Shown: positions 1 to 6,019 of the stretch, piece after piece
How the letters are laid out: each line of letters begins with the position of its first letter
Numbering within the stretch: the first letter of the stretch is position 1
NCBI GenBank assembly: GCA_027064085.1
Contig: JAMOQH010000169.1
Span: 1 to 6,123, forward strand
Reading direction: 5' to 3'
Origin: a bacterium
GTDB taxonomy: Bacteria > UBP6 > JAFGXH01
DNA: 6,123 bases
Translations under genes and position numbers: made by a program
The notes under the pieces: model-generated
Database searches by the model: none
What the model saw: only the letters and a program-made list of their open reading frames with translations
Told to the model about the DNA's origin: nothing

Positions 1-121
1 CTGTTAGCTTATAGGTGTAAGCTAGTAAGTTTCTTATTGGCGTTTCACTATTTGTACTAAAGCTTTTTGTTTTTTAAAAACTAGGCTCACTTTAAGCAAG
101 GTGCTTACGATAGACACATAA
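1..121 (-). mobile_element. Start of a further gene cassette (cassette D), truncated by the window edge; no gene seen
   Basis: This is the first ~120 bases of the next cassette, beginning with TTATGTGTC just inside the R' box of the attC at 116-183. No reading frame of useful length opens on either strand: the single minus-strand ATG, at the cassette edge, meets a stop after four codons. Two small hairpins are visible, TAGCTTA/TAAGCTA (5-11 with 18-24, 6-base loop) and TAAGCA/TGCTTA (93-98 with 102-107, 3-base loop), plus an AT-only-core hairpin at 69-81. If this is a cassette, its own attC should contain GACACATAAC on the minus strand; that lies beyond the left edge. The piece could be a long untranslated leader or a gene-less cassette; the sequence does not decide. 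Confidence 0.45.
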
Positions 122-183
122 CGGTTGAAGATAGCCGATAAATTTCCGCTAGGGAATTTATTGGATACTCTGTTTTGTTAGCA
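116..183 (-). other. Integron attC recombination site 1 (end of cassette C)
   Basis: Read on the minus strand, the R'' box TGCTAAC (183-177) is followed by AAAAC and an L'' arm, and the site ends with the R' box GTTATGT (122-116). The arms pair: plus-strand GATAAATTTCC near 137-147 faces GGGAATTTATTGG near 152-164 with small mismatches around a GCTA loop. The minus-strand left arm carries one unpaired G relative to the right arm (AGAGTATCC against AGATAGCC), the kind of extrahelical base that sets attC polarity. At 68 bp it is the shortest site here and starts 3 bases after the stop codon of the 162-aa gene. It shares TAACGGTTGA with attC site 2. Confidence 0.75.
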
Positions 184-697
184 ATTTAGTCAAGTGATTT
201 AACTCTCTCCCATTCTCTTTTTAAAATTAATTGAGATTGAGTTAAAATTTCTGCTTCAATTTCACTTCGATTTTTATCTTTAGTTCTTATATTTTGATAT
301 GCTTCTTCAAGAATTTCAATTAATTTTTTATGGTCATCTTCATTTGGATTAATCAATAAAGAAATTTTAATTTTGTGTTTTTGTAATTCATCAAGTGCTT
401 TTGTTAAATCTTTTGAAGAATGAGGTTTTTCTGCCATATTATTTCCAATGATTGCCTGTGCATTATCAAACCACATACCTTCTAATTTAATGAAACCAAA
501 CAAATAATTAGTAATTTCATCTCTAAGGGTATTTATCCACTCTTGTCGACTTTTTGAATTAACAGAGGCTCGTAATTGTTTTTTAGTTACATAAATACTA
601 ATTAATGGGCTAATCACAACTGCTAACAATGCAGTTATCATTGGTACTATTTTTAAAATAAATTCAGTATCCATTTAATAATTCCTTTTTTTGCTAA
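122..697 (-). mobile_element. Integron gene cassette C (small membrane protein)
   Basis: Cassette bounded by the G^TT crossover points of attC site 2 (697/698) and attC site 1 (121/122), about 576 bp. It starts TTAGCAA and its attC carries TTGCTAAC as R'' box, an exact complement, as expected for one cassette unit. Typical single-gene layout: only 23 bases precede the ATG, with no promoter visible, so expression would depend on read-through from outside the cassette. Confidence 0.75.
186..674 (-). CDS. Cassette-borne hypothetical protein with one N-terminal membrane helix, 162 aa
   Basis: I cannot assign a function. Residues about 5-29 form one hydrophobic helix (FILKIVPMITALLAVVISPLISIYV region), followed by a basic KKQLR stretch. 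The remaining ~130 residues are then expected in the cytoplasm. They are charged and mostly helical, with three segments that look conserved in type: SRQEWINTLRDEI at 42-54, LLINPNEDDHK at 106-116 and a basic-aromatic LKREWERVK end at 151-159. Proteins with this plan (short anchor, then N/S-RQ-W-I-x-x-LRDEI) are, from memory, frequent among uncharacterised cassette and genomic-island genes. The ATG is chosen because AAGGA lies 8-9 bases upstream in the 23-base leader. The stop is 3 bases before attC site 1. A role in defence or membrane sensing is conceivable but not shown. Confidence 0.85.
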   Translation of the reverse strand: MDTEFILKIVPMITALLAVVISPLISIYVTKKQLRASVNSKSRQEWINTLRDEITNYLFGFIKLEGMWFDNAQAIIGNNMAEKPHSSKDLTKALDELQKHKIKISLLINPNEDDHKKLIEILEEAYQNIRTKDKNRSEIEAEILTQSQLILKREWERVKSLD

Positions 698-826
698 CGG
701 TTGAGTACAAAAATATGTTACCTGCTTTTAAGTTTTGAAATGCTTAAATTGCTTTAAAGTTTCTAAACAAATCTAAGCTTTTTTCGGCGATGGGTAACAT
801 ATTTTTGTTGCTACGATTTGTTATAT
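692..826 (-). other. Integron attC recombination site 2 (end of cassette B)
   Basis: Minus strand: R'' box ATATAAC (826-820) followed by AA, then the stem, and R' box GTTAGCA (698-692). The core stem is a perfect 16-bp inverted repeat, 707-722 against 793-808, around a ~70-base AT-rich loop. Beyond the perfect stem the minus-strand left arm is three bases longer than the right arm, giving unpaired bases that set the orientation on the minus strand. Total 135 bp, similar in length to site 3. The R'' box and the following CGTAG resemble those of site 4. Confidence 0.85.
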
Positions 827-837
827 CTTTTTGAAAG

Positions 838-866
838 CACCGACAAGATAAAAAGTCAAGTCGGTG
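838..866 (-). terminator. Possible hairpin after the outer-membrane protein gene
   Basis: A perfect 7-bp GC-rich inverted repeat, CACCGAC (838-844) with GTCGGTG (860-866), encloses a 15-base loop between the stop codon of the barrel gene and attC site 2. Its position suits an mRNA 3' end structure. It lacks a clear U-tract on the minus strand (the stem is followed by CTTTCAAAAAG), so it may protect the transcript rather than terminate it. Confidence 0.35.
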
Positions 867-903
867 TAGAGAATATATGAAAAACGAGGAGAAAAAGACC
901 AGC

Positions 904-1452
904 TTAGAAACGGAACTTAATGTTACCACCAATGTTTGTAAACTTAACATCGCCAAGTTCTCCACCCTCGTCAGCAGTTAAATCATAATCAGTAACAGTG
1001 TATTCAACACCAAGACTTAAATGTTCCCATATTTTATAGTCAATACCTGCACCATAACGAACACCACCACCTGTTACTGTATCGCTAGAACCATCATAGA
1101 AAGAATAATCCATAGAAGTACCATAGTAACCAACAATACCGAATACATCTAAGTCATCAATGAAAGTATATCCAAGATGAAGCTCACCGCCATAAGTTGA
1201 CATATCGTTTGTTGTACCACTTGCAAACTCGAAGCTTTGATAACCATAGTTCACTGCACCACCAAATAGGAAGTTACCTGTTGACTCAAAATGACCGTGA
1301 CCTCCGAAACCTACTTCATAACCTGTCGTGCTTGGACTTGTACTTGTATCTGCTTCTGTGCTATATACACCACCTTTGATAAAAGCATCTCCTGCCATAA
1401 CTCCACTTGCTAATGCCATTGCTACTAATGTAGTACCTAAAAATTTTTTCAT
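904..1452 (-). CDS. Small outer-membrane beta-barrel protein, 182 aa
   Basis: A secreted protein expected in the outer membrane. Residues 1-20 are a classic signal peptide (MKK, hydrophobic core, then VMA with cleavage before G21). The mature part alternates aromatic and small polar residues in amphipathic stretches (GYEVGFGGHGHF, FLFGGAVNYGY, GGELHLGYTF, FGIVGYYGTS, VRYGAGIDY, LSLGVEYTV), enough for an 8-strand barrel. It ends with IKFRF, whose last phenylalanine fits the barrel-assembly signal. Loops are rich in D, T, S and G. The ATG has AAAGG about 7 bases upstream. It sits alone in its cassette, and no partner gene is visible. Base composition is richer in G+C than in the restriction cassette beside it, suggesting a separate origin. 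Whether it is a porin, adhesin or phage-receptor variant cannot be told; the family resembles short uncharacterised barrels of Campylobacterota. Confidence 0.9.
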   Translation of the reverse strand: MKKFLGTTLVAMALASGVMAGDAFIKGGVYSTEADTSTSPSTTGYEVGFGGHGHFESTGNFLFGGAVNYGYQSFEFASGTTNDMSTYGGELHLGYTFIDDLDVFGIVGYYGTSMDYSFYDGSSDTVTGGGVRYGAGIDYKIWEHLSLGVEYTVTDYDLTADEGGELGDVKFTNIGGNIKFRF

Positions 1453-1534
1453 TGAAAACCTTTAAAATTTAAATTTACCTATTTAAGAAATAGGCATATT
1501 CAAATTTCCAGATAATGTGGCAACTTGGATATAA
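1453..1534 (-). promoter_or_regulatory. Leader of the outer-membrane protein gene with a small hairpin
   Basis: This 82-base leader holds a perfect 7-bp inverted repeat, CCTATTT/AAATAGG (1478-1484 with 1488-1494, 3-base loop), and the palindromic AAATTTAAATTT just before the ribosome site AAAGG. On the minus strand TTGCCA and AATATG are spaced 17 bases apart, only a weak promoter match. The leader is long enough to carry its own promoter, unlike cassette C. Confidence 0.3.
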
Positions 1535-1662
1535 CGACCGACTTGAACTACAAGTGTACCATTGAGGCAGAAGCAATTTGTTTATCTGGAATATAAATAT
1601 TTTCATAATTATTTGAATTACTAGCGATAGGTACACTTGTTAGTTCCAAGGATTTGTTAGGA
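1529..1662 (-). other. Integron attC recombination site 3 (end of cassette A), overlapping the methyltransferase gene
   Basis: Minus strand: R'' box TCCTAAC (1662-1656), then AAATC, and R' box GTTATAT (1535-1529). Plus-strand CTTGAACTACAAGTGTACC (1542-1560) pairs with GGTACACTTGTTAGTTCCAAG (1630-1650). The minus-strand left arm has two additional bases (one in CTTGG, one in CTAAC) that would be extrahelical, a textbook attC feature, and they orient the site on the minus strand. The loop of about 69 bases is coding. The methyltransferase stop codon (1548-1550) lies within the right arm, so the reading frame covers most of the site. Confidence 0.9.
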
Positions 1663-2648
1663 TAAATACTGCTTAAATCTTCAATTATTCTTTTTGCTAA
1701 ATAATATGCAAGATTTGGTGGTACCGCATTTCCTACCATTTTATAACCAGCACTTAAATTATTATAATAAAATTTATGACTATCTGGAAATGTTTGTATT
1801 CTTGCACATTCTCTAATACTTAATCTTCTATATAAATGTTCACTACCTTTTACAAATATTCTTTTATCTTTTTCCACAAACTCCATTTTTGGAGCTTGTG
1901 GATGTAGTGGTGCATGTCTTCCACCTGCTTGAATTGTAAATGATGGTTCATCCCAATTTCTTACTCTATTTCTTGACATAAACATTGATGAAAATCCACC
2001 TGTCATATATTCATGATTAGGGATATTACAATTATTACCATTCGTATAATTTTTATCTTTAGCTGATAAAACATTATCTTTTAAATCCCAAATTACATCT
2101 TTTAAAAATCTCTTTTTTGAAAAGCTTTTTGGGAATTTAAAATTCATATTTAAATCTTTTCTGTATCCAATAAAAAATATTCGTTTTCTATCTTGTGGCA
2201 CTTTATAATCATGAGCATTTAAAAGTTTGAAAGATAAATTGTATCCACTATCAATAAAATGATTTTTAATATTTTCAAGTGCTTCGCTATGTCTATTAGC
2301 TAACATACCAGAAACATTTTCAGCTAAAAAAAATAAAGGTTTTTTATCTTTTAAAACTCTAATAAACTCAAAAAACAACTGCCCCCTATGGTCTTGTATA
2401 CCCCTTGATTTACCTGCTTCACTCCAACTTTGACATGGCGGGCCACCAATTAGCCCTAAAGTTTCTGGGATTTCATCTGATGGAATTTTCGAAATACTTC
2501 TTCTGTCTAAAATTGTATTTGGAAAATTCTTTTCAAATGTTTCCCAAATTTCTTTATCATATTCATTTGCCCAAATAGTTTTAAAACCAGCTTTTTCAAA
2601 ACCTAGGTCTAATCCACCTGCACCTGAAAATAAAGATATTATATTCAT
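1548..2648 (-). CDS. Type II DNA (cytosine-5) methyltransferase, HaeIII/NgoPII-like (predicted GGCC), 366 aa
   Basis: Transfers a methyl group from S-adenosylmethionine to carbon 5 of cytosine, protecting host DNA from the endonuclease encoded just upstream. The C5 motifs appear in order: SAM-binding [15 protein letters not shown] (7-21), catalytic GGPPCQS with Cys72, ENV (110-112), QDRKR (152-156), a target-recognition region about 190-270 with [17 protein letters not shown] (279-288) and GNAVPPN (306-312). The body strongly resembles M.HaeIII and M.NgoPII as I recall them, both GGCC enzymes. Those have the segment SGRQCQLHPQAP where this protein has [12 protein letters not shown], so specificity is inferred. 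The start fits the family N-terminus (MNIISLFSG), with AAGG about 11 bases upstream inside the preceding gene. About 38 residues from 329 onward are encoded by attC site 3 and exceed the usual family length of 330-340. Confidence 0.95.
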   Translation of the reverse strand: MNIISLFSGAGGLDLGFEKAGFKTIWANEYDKEIWETFEKNFPNTILDRRSISKIPSDEIPETLGLIGGPPCQSWSEAGKSRGIQDHRGQLFFEFIRVLKDKKPLFFLAENVSGMLANRHSEALENIKNHFIDSGYNLSFKLLNAHDYKVPQDRKRIFFIGYRKDLNMNFKFPKSFSKKRFLKDVIWDLKDNVLSAKDKNYTNGNNCNIPNHEYMTGGFSSMFMSRNRVRNWDEPSFTIQAGGRHAPLHPQAPKMEFVEKDKRIFVKGSEHLYRRLSIRECARIQTFPDSHKFYYNNLSAGYKMVGNAVPPNLAYYLAKRIIEDLSSIYPNKSLELTSVPIASNSNNYENIYIPDKQIASASMVHL

Positions 2649-2652
2649 AAAA

Positions 2653-3498
2653 TTAAACCTTAAAAGTTAATAGTTTTGCATCTATTAATTGAACTGGATT
2701 ATTTGGATTTTTAATTATTATATCTTGAACTTCTATATTGTTATTATTTATATTTTCAATAGCTTTTTTATCTTCAGTAGGTAGAGATTCATATTTTTCT
2801 TTTTTCATTAAACATGCTAACTGAAAAATTTTTGTATCATCAAAGCTATAAATATAATTAAAAACTTTATTTGGATTATCAATATGCCACATACCTCTAA
2901 TTCTTAAATCTGTAATACCTAATGGATCAACTTTTTTAACTTTTCCTAACTCTTTTGTTTGAGTAAACTCTACATCTTCTATTGTAGTTATTCCATCCGA
3001 AATGGTATTTTTAATTCTTTCATAAGTTTCTTTATCTGCACAAAAACAATCCCCATAAACTAACCATAATGATTTTAAAATTGAATTATCTACATAACCA
3101 ATAGCATAAAGCATATCTTTTATAGTCCATTCTTCACATTCTCTACAAGCTTTAGTTATCATTGGACTATTAGCATAAAGTTTTGCTTTTGGATATGAAC
3201 TATTTAATGCTATTGCACTATTTTTTGATTCTAATTTTTTAATCTCTATTGCATCACTATTTCTTATCATTAAATCAGGTGGATTATTTTTATTTCCTTG
3301 ATAAGAATAAATTTTTGATAGTTTTTCTAATTTGACTTGTTCATTAGTTTCATTTGTAGTATTTGCAAAAATATCTTTAATATAAGTTTCTAATCCTTCA
3401 CCCATATTATTTGCTCTATTATTACCTTGTGTCACATTAGTTATATTAACTTGATAATGATTTACTATATTTATAAATGCTTTAATTATGTTTGACAT
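2653..3498 (-). CDS. Type II restriction endonuclease, NgoPII family (predicted GGCC), 281 aa
   Basis: Predicted to cleave unmodified double-stranded GGCC sites. The protein has a PD-(D/E)XK active site: PD at 74-75, then Glu85 and Lys87 in DAIEIKK. The N-terminal [17 protein letters not shown] segment (26-42), the NPPD element, and [13 protein letters not shown] (95-107) match my memory of R.NgoPII (about 278 aa), so length and start agree with that family. A cluster of cysteines (C118, C121, C151, C153) could be structural. The ATG has AAGGA about 8 bases upstream. The gene begins 11 bases after the NACHT gene and stops 4 bases before its cognate methyltransferase, so the two are probably translationally linked. 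The endonuclease precedes the methyltransferase and no controller (C) protein gene is present, which leaves open how the host is protected when the cassette first arrives. Confidence 0.9.
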   Translation of the reverse strand: MSNIIKAFINIVNHYQVNITNVTQGNNRANNMGEGLETYIKDIFANTTNETNEQVKLEKLSKIYSYQGNKNNPPDLMIRNSDAIEIKKLESKNSAIALNSSYPKAKLYANSPMITKACRECEEWTIKDMLYAIGYVDNSILKSLWLVYGDCFCADKETYERIKNTISDGITTIEDVEFTQTKELGKVKKVDPLGITDLRIRGMWHIDNPNKVFNYIYSFDDTKIFQLACLMKKEKYESLPTEDKKAIENINNNNIEVQDIIIKNPNNPVQLIDAKLLTFKV

Positions 3499-3509
3499 AT
3501 TTTTATTCC

Positions 3510-5939
3510 TTAATGTTTAGATAACTCTCGTTTTAAGTTTTTGAAAGAGTTCTTTTTTACTGTTAAAATACTTTGAAATATATCTGGAAAATTTTTTTTA
3601 TATTTATTTATTAATTTTTTAATACTTTTATCAAGTTCATCATCTAATTCAATTCGACCTTTTTTATCAAAAAAAGATATTAACATCGTTAAAAGTACTT
3701 TATTCTCTAATTCCTTTATATTTTGGATTAATGGTACTATTTTTTTTAAACTACTATTGATAAACTTTTTATCCAATGAAGCTGAGTTTTTTAGTATGTA
3801 AATTGTAGAAAAATAAAGTTTATTTTCATTATCATCAATATTATTTATTAATTTTTTTGTTTCATTTCTTAAAAAAGTACTTGAATAGCATAAGTCAATC
3901 ATATTAAACATACTAATACTACTTAAAATATGTGGAACTTCCATATTTAGACTATCTTTAAAAATTTTATGAAAATTTTCTTTTAAATCAAGTGACATTA
4001 ACATAGCAGTTTCAATAATATTTTCTTTAAAATTACTATCAGTCATCCAAGCATATTGAACTAATCTTCCCAAGTAAAATTTATTTAAATTTTTATCAAA
4101 TTGATTGTCAAGCTTTTCAATACTTTTTTGTAATTTATTATATTCACTTTTTATAATTTTACCTTTTAGTCCAAAGTAAAAAAAGACTACTTCTTCCCAT
4201 TGTTCAATAAAACTATATAATGAAAATAATTCATCAAACTTATCTTCTTCTATTAACTCTTCTTTATTTTCTTTGAAATAATTTGCAATAAAAAAATCTA
4301 AAAATGATTTATGTGAAAAATAAACTTCACTATTCTCTATTTTTAAAATACTAACTCTTTTGATATTTTCTATAAAATTTTCTTTATTTGTTATTACTGA
4401 AGAATGTTTTTTAGTAAATATATCTACAAATTTTATAAATTCATTATAGCTAATTTTTACCTTATTTTTTAGAAAAAATATTTCATATGATAAATTTGCA
4501 AAAAATTCTTTTTTAATTTTTGGTTCAAATAATTTATCAATTTCTGTACTAATTTCAAACTCTCCAAACATAATTCCAATATATTTATTATAAAGCTCTG
4601 TTATTGAAGCAGGTATTTCGTTATGTTTTTCAACTACTTCAATTAATAATCTTAAAGCCAAAGGATAAAAAGGTATTTGTCCTTCTAATTCAGAAATACT
4701 TTTTTCTAAATTATTAACTAAAATACTTTGTTTCTCAGCTATTTTTTTTATAAAATCTATTGCCTGTTTTGTTTCATATGGCATAAGTTCATAATGCACA
4801 TATTCATCAAATTCTTCCAATATTGTAAAATTTGTTCTTGAAGAAAAAACAATTGTTATTTCTTTATTCTTTAGTATTACATAAGATTCTATTTTTTCTT
4901 TAATTAAAAGTCTACTATTTTTATCAATTTCATCTATTCCATCAATAATAATTGTTCTAATAGTGTTGTCTTTTGATGATGAATAAAATTCTTCTAATAT
5001 AATTTCAATATTTTCAATATTATCTTTTATATCAATCGCCCTCAAGCTTACAGGAAAAGAAAAATCACTTTCCTCTCTAATTGAATTTATATTATTTTGT
5101 TTTAAAAATTTATTTATAAATTCTAAAATTATCTTAAATAATAATACAGACTTTCCAGAACCTGCTTCACCAGTTAAAATTATTTTTTGATATTTTTTTT
5201 CAGTAATTAACTCTAAAAATGATTGAAAATTCTCTCTATGACCAAATAGTTGTTCACTTATTAGTTTTAAATCATTTTTTGAATTTTGCTGAACGAGTAA
5301 CTCCTTTTTTGTTTTATTAAATCTTTTTATGTAAGGTTCTATAAAATATTTTAATTTTTTATCTTCAACTAAAAACTTTTCTATTTTTTCAACTCTATTT
5401 TTGAAAAATAGTTGTAAATCTTCATTAAAATAAAATTCTGGATAATGTTCTTCAAATAATTTTATTAAATCTTCAATAGCAAAATAATCCACATTATTCT
5501 TATAATTAACAAGTAATGGATCAAGTATTTTTCTTTTAGCCCCATCAGATATTGTTCCAGTATTTACTATATATACTTTTGATATAGTAACTTCTTCATG
5601 AATGTCTTGTAATTGAGCTTTTGTCATAAAAGCTTGTTGAACTTGAGTTGATATTTCAGCAGTTTTACTAACTGCAGAACCAGATAATTTTTCAACTGCT
5701 TTTACAACGAAAGCTATATGTTCATAATTACCAAAATTATCTTTCGTTCTAACAACAATATCTTTTCCTTTTTCTTCTGCACCCTGTAATATTTCAATAT
5801 AAGAATTAGGATATATTATTTCTAATAGTTTTTTTAACTCATAATGAAATTTATTCTCTTTACCAATGTAAGACTTTATTATATCTCTTTTTGTACTATA
5901 AAGTAAATCTTTAGCTTTTAATTGAAAATCTTTTAACAT
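3510..5939 (-). CDS. NACHT-type STAND NTPase with N-terminal PD-(D/E)XK-like domain, probable anti-phage protein, 809 aa
   Basis: A large signal-transducing ATPase expected in the cytoplasm. Residues about 30-105 look like a restriction-endonuclease fold: helix with Glu34, GKDIVV with Asp60, then AFVVKA with Lys80 and a following helix with STQVQQAF (98-104). The acidic or Gln residue usual two positions before the lysine is Val78, so the active site is atypical or dead. The NACHT core follows: Walker A GEAGSGKS (257-264), Walker B IIIDGIDEID (330-339) with the doubled acidic residues of NACHT proteins, a sensor arginine in FSSRTN (Arg368), and the downstream SHKSFLDFFIANYF signature (542-555). 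Residues 560-809 are helical, lysine-rich and without obvious repeats; such C-terminal regions usually sense the trigger. Bacterial NACHT proteins are known anti-phage systems. SD AGGA lies 7 bases before the ATG. Confidence 0.9.
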   Translation of the reverse strand: MLKDFQLKAKDLLYSTKRDIIKSYIGKENKFHYELKKLLEIIYPNSYIEILQGAEEKGKDIVVRTKDNFGNYEHIAFVVKAVEKLSGSAVSKTAEISTQVQQAFMTKAQLQDIHEEVTISKVYIVNTGTISDGAKRKILDPLLVNYKNNVDYFAIEDLIKLFEEHYPEFYFNEDLQLFFKNRVEKIEKFLVEDKKLKYFIEPYIKRFNKTKKELLVQQNSKNDLKLISEQLFGHRENFQSFLELITEKKYQKIILTGEAGSGKSVLLFKIILEFINKFLKQNNINSIREESDFSFPVSLRAIDIKDNIENIEIILEEFYSSSKDNTIRTIIIDGIDEIDKNSRLLIKEKIESYVILKNKEITIVFSSRTNFTILEEFDEYVHYELMPYETKQAIDFIKKIAEKQSILVNNLEKSISELEGQIPFYPLALRLLIEVVEKHNEIPASITELYNKYIGIMFGEFEISTEIDKLFEPKIKKEFFANLSYEIFFLKNKVKISYNEFIKFVDIFTKKHSSVITNKENFIENIKRVSILKIENSEVYFSHKSFLDFFIANYFKENKEELIEEDKFDELFSLYSFIEQWEEVVFFYFGLKGKIIKSEYNKLQKSIEKLDNQFDKNLNKFYLGRLVQYAWMTDSNFKENIIETAMLMSLDLKENFHKIFKDSLNMEVPHILSSISMFNMIDLCYSSTFLRNETKKLINNIDDNENKLYFSTIYILKNSASLDKKFINSSLKKIVPLIQNIKELENKVLLTMLISFFDKKGRIELDDELDKSIKKLINKYKKNFPDIFQSILTVKKNSFKNLKRELSKH

Positions 5940-6019
5940 TTATTATTCCTAATTTTATTATATATTGTACTAAACAAATTTAATAAACTTACTTAAGTAA
6001 ATATAACTACTTATCCTAA
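5940..6019 (-). promoter_or_regulatory. Leader and possible promoter of the NACHT/restriction-modification operon
   Basis: This 80-base, very AT-rich stretch is the only upstream region inside cassette A. On the minus strand it has a perfect TATAAT (5962-5957) and an overlapping TACAAT just before it. No good -35 box stands 16-18 bases upstream, though some AT-rich bacteria use -10 boxes with weak -35 elements. With TATAAT the transcript would start near 5950, placing the AGGA ribosome site (5950-5947) almost at the 5' end; TACAAT would leave slightly more room. Upstream lies a perfect 12-bp palindrome, listed separately. Confidence 0.4.
5989..6000. promoter_or_regulatory. Perfect 12-bp palindrome, possible operator
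   Basis: TTACTTAAGTAA is identical on both strands and sits about 27 bases upstream of the candidate -10 box of the NACHT/restriction-modification operon, inside the cassette. The position suits a binding site for a dimeric regulator. AT-rich palindromes of this size can occur by chance, and no regulator is encoded in the window. Confidence 0.25.

Larger units (their letters stand above)
698..1534 (-). mobile_element. Integron gene cassette B (outer-membrane protein)
   Basis: About 837 bp between the crossover points of attC sites 3 and 2. The cassette starts TTATATC and its own attC has GATATAAC, so the two ends match over eight bases as one excisable circle. It holds a single gene with an 82-base leader and a ~77-base space between the stop codon and the attC. 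Confidence 0.8.
1535..6019 (-). mobile_element. Integron gene cassette A: NACHT NTPase plus type II restriction-modification pair, about 4.5 kb
   Basis: The cassette runs from TTAGGATA, next to attC site 4, to the crossover in attC site 3. The R'' box of site 3 reads TATCCTAAC, the exact complement of the cassette start. The two ends therefore belong to one excisable unit although 4.3 kb apart. It contains three genes on one strand with gaps of 11 and 4 bases, all very AT-rich, which suggests one operon driven from the leader at 5940-6019. Known integron cassettes are mostly about 0.5-1 kb with one gene, so size and gene number are unusual. Confidence 0.8.

Noticed and set aside
744-965. A 73-residue minus-strand reading frame
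   Set aside because: It crosses attC site 2 and overlaps the end of the barrel gene in another frame, has no evident ribosome site, and its composition is that of translated AT-rich repeat sequence.
1197-1379. A 60-residue plus-strand reading frame
   Set aside because: It is antisense to the well-supported outer-membrane protein gene, and its low-complexity leucine/histidine/tyrosine content is what the opposite strand of that gene produces.
692-1662. Inverted repeats read as terminal repeats of an insertion sequence around the barrel gene
   Set aside because: The repeats pair within each site, not between sites, no transposase is present and no target duplication is seen; the attC reading explains the R boxes and the matching cassette ends.
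3510-5939. The 809-residue protein as a type IV restriction subunit (McrB-like) or AAA+ helicase
   Set aside because: The Walker B motif has the NACHT form (IIIDGIDEID), the arginine-sensor SSRTN and SHKSFLDFFIANYF signatures are NACHT-type, and no McrB GTPase or helicase motifs are visible.
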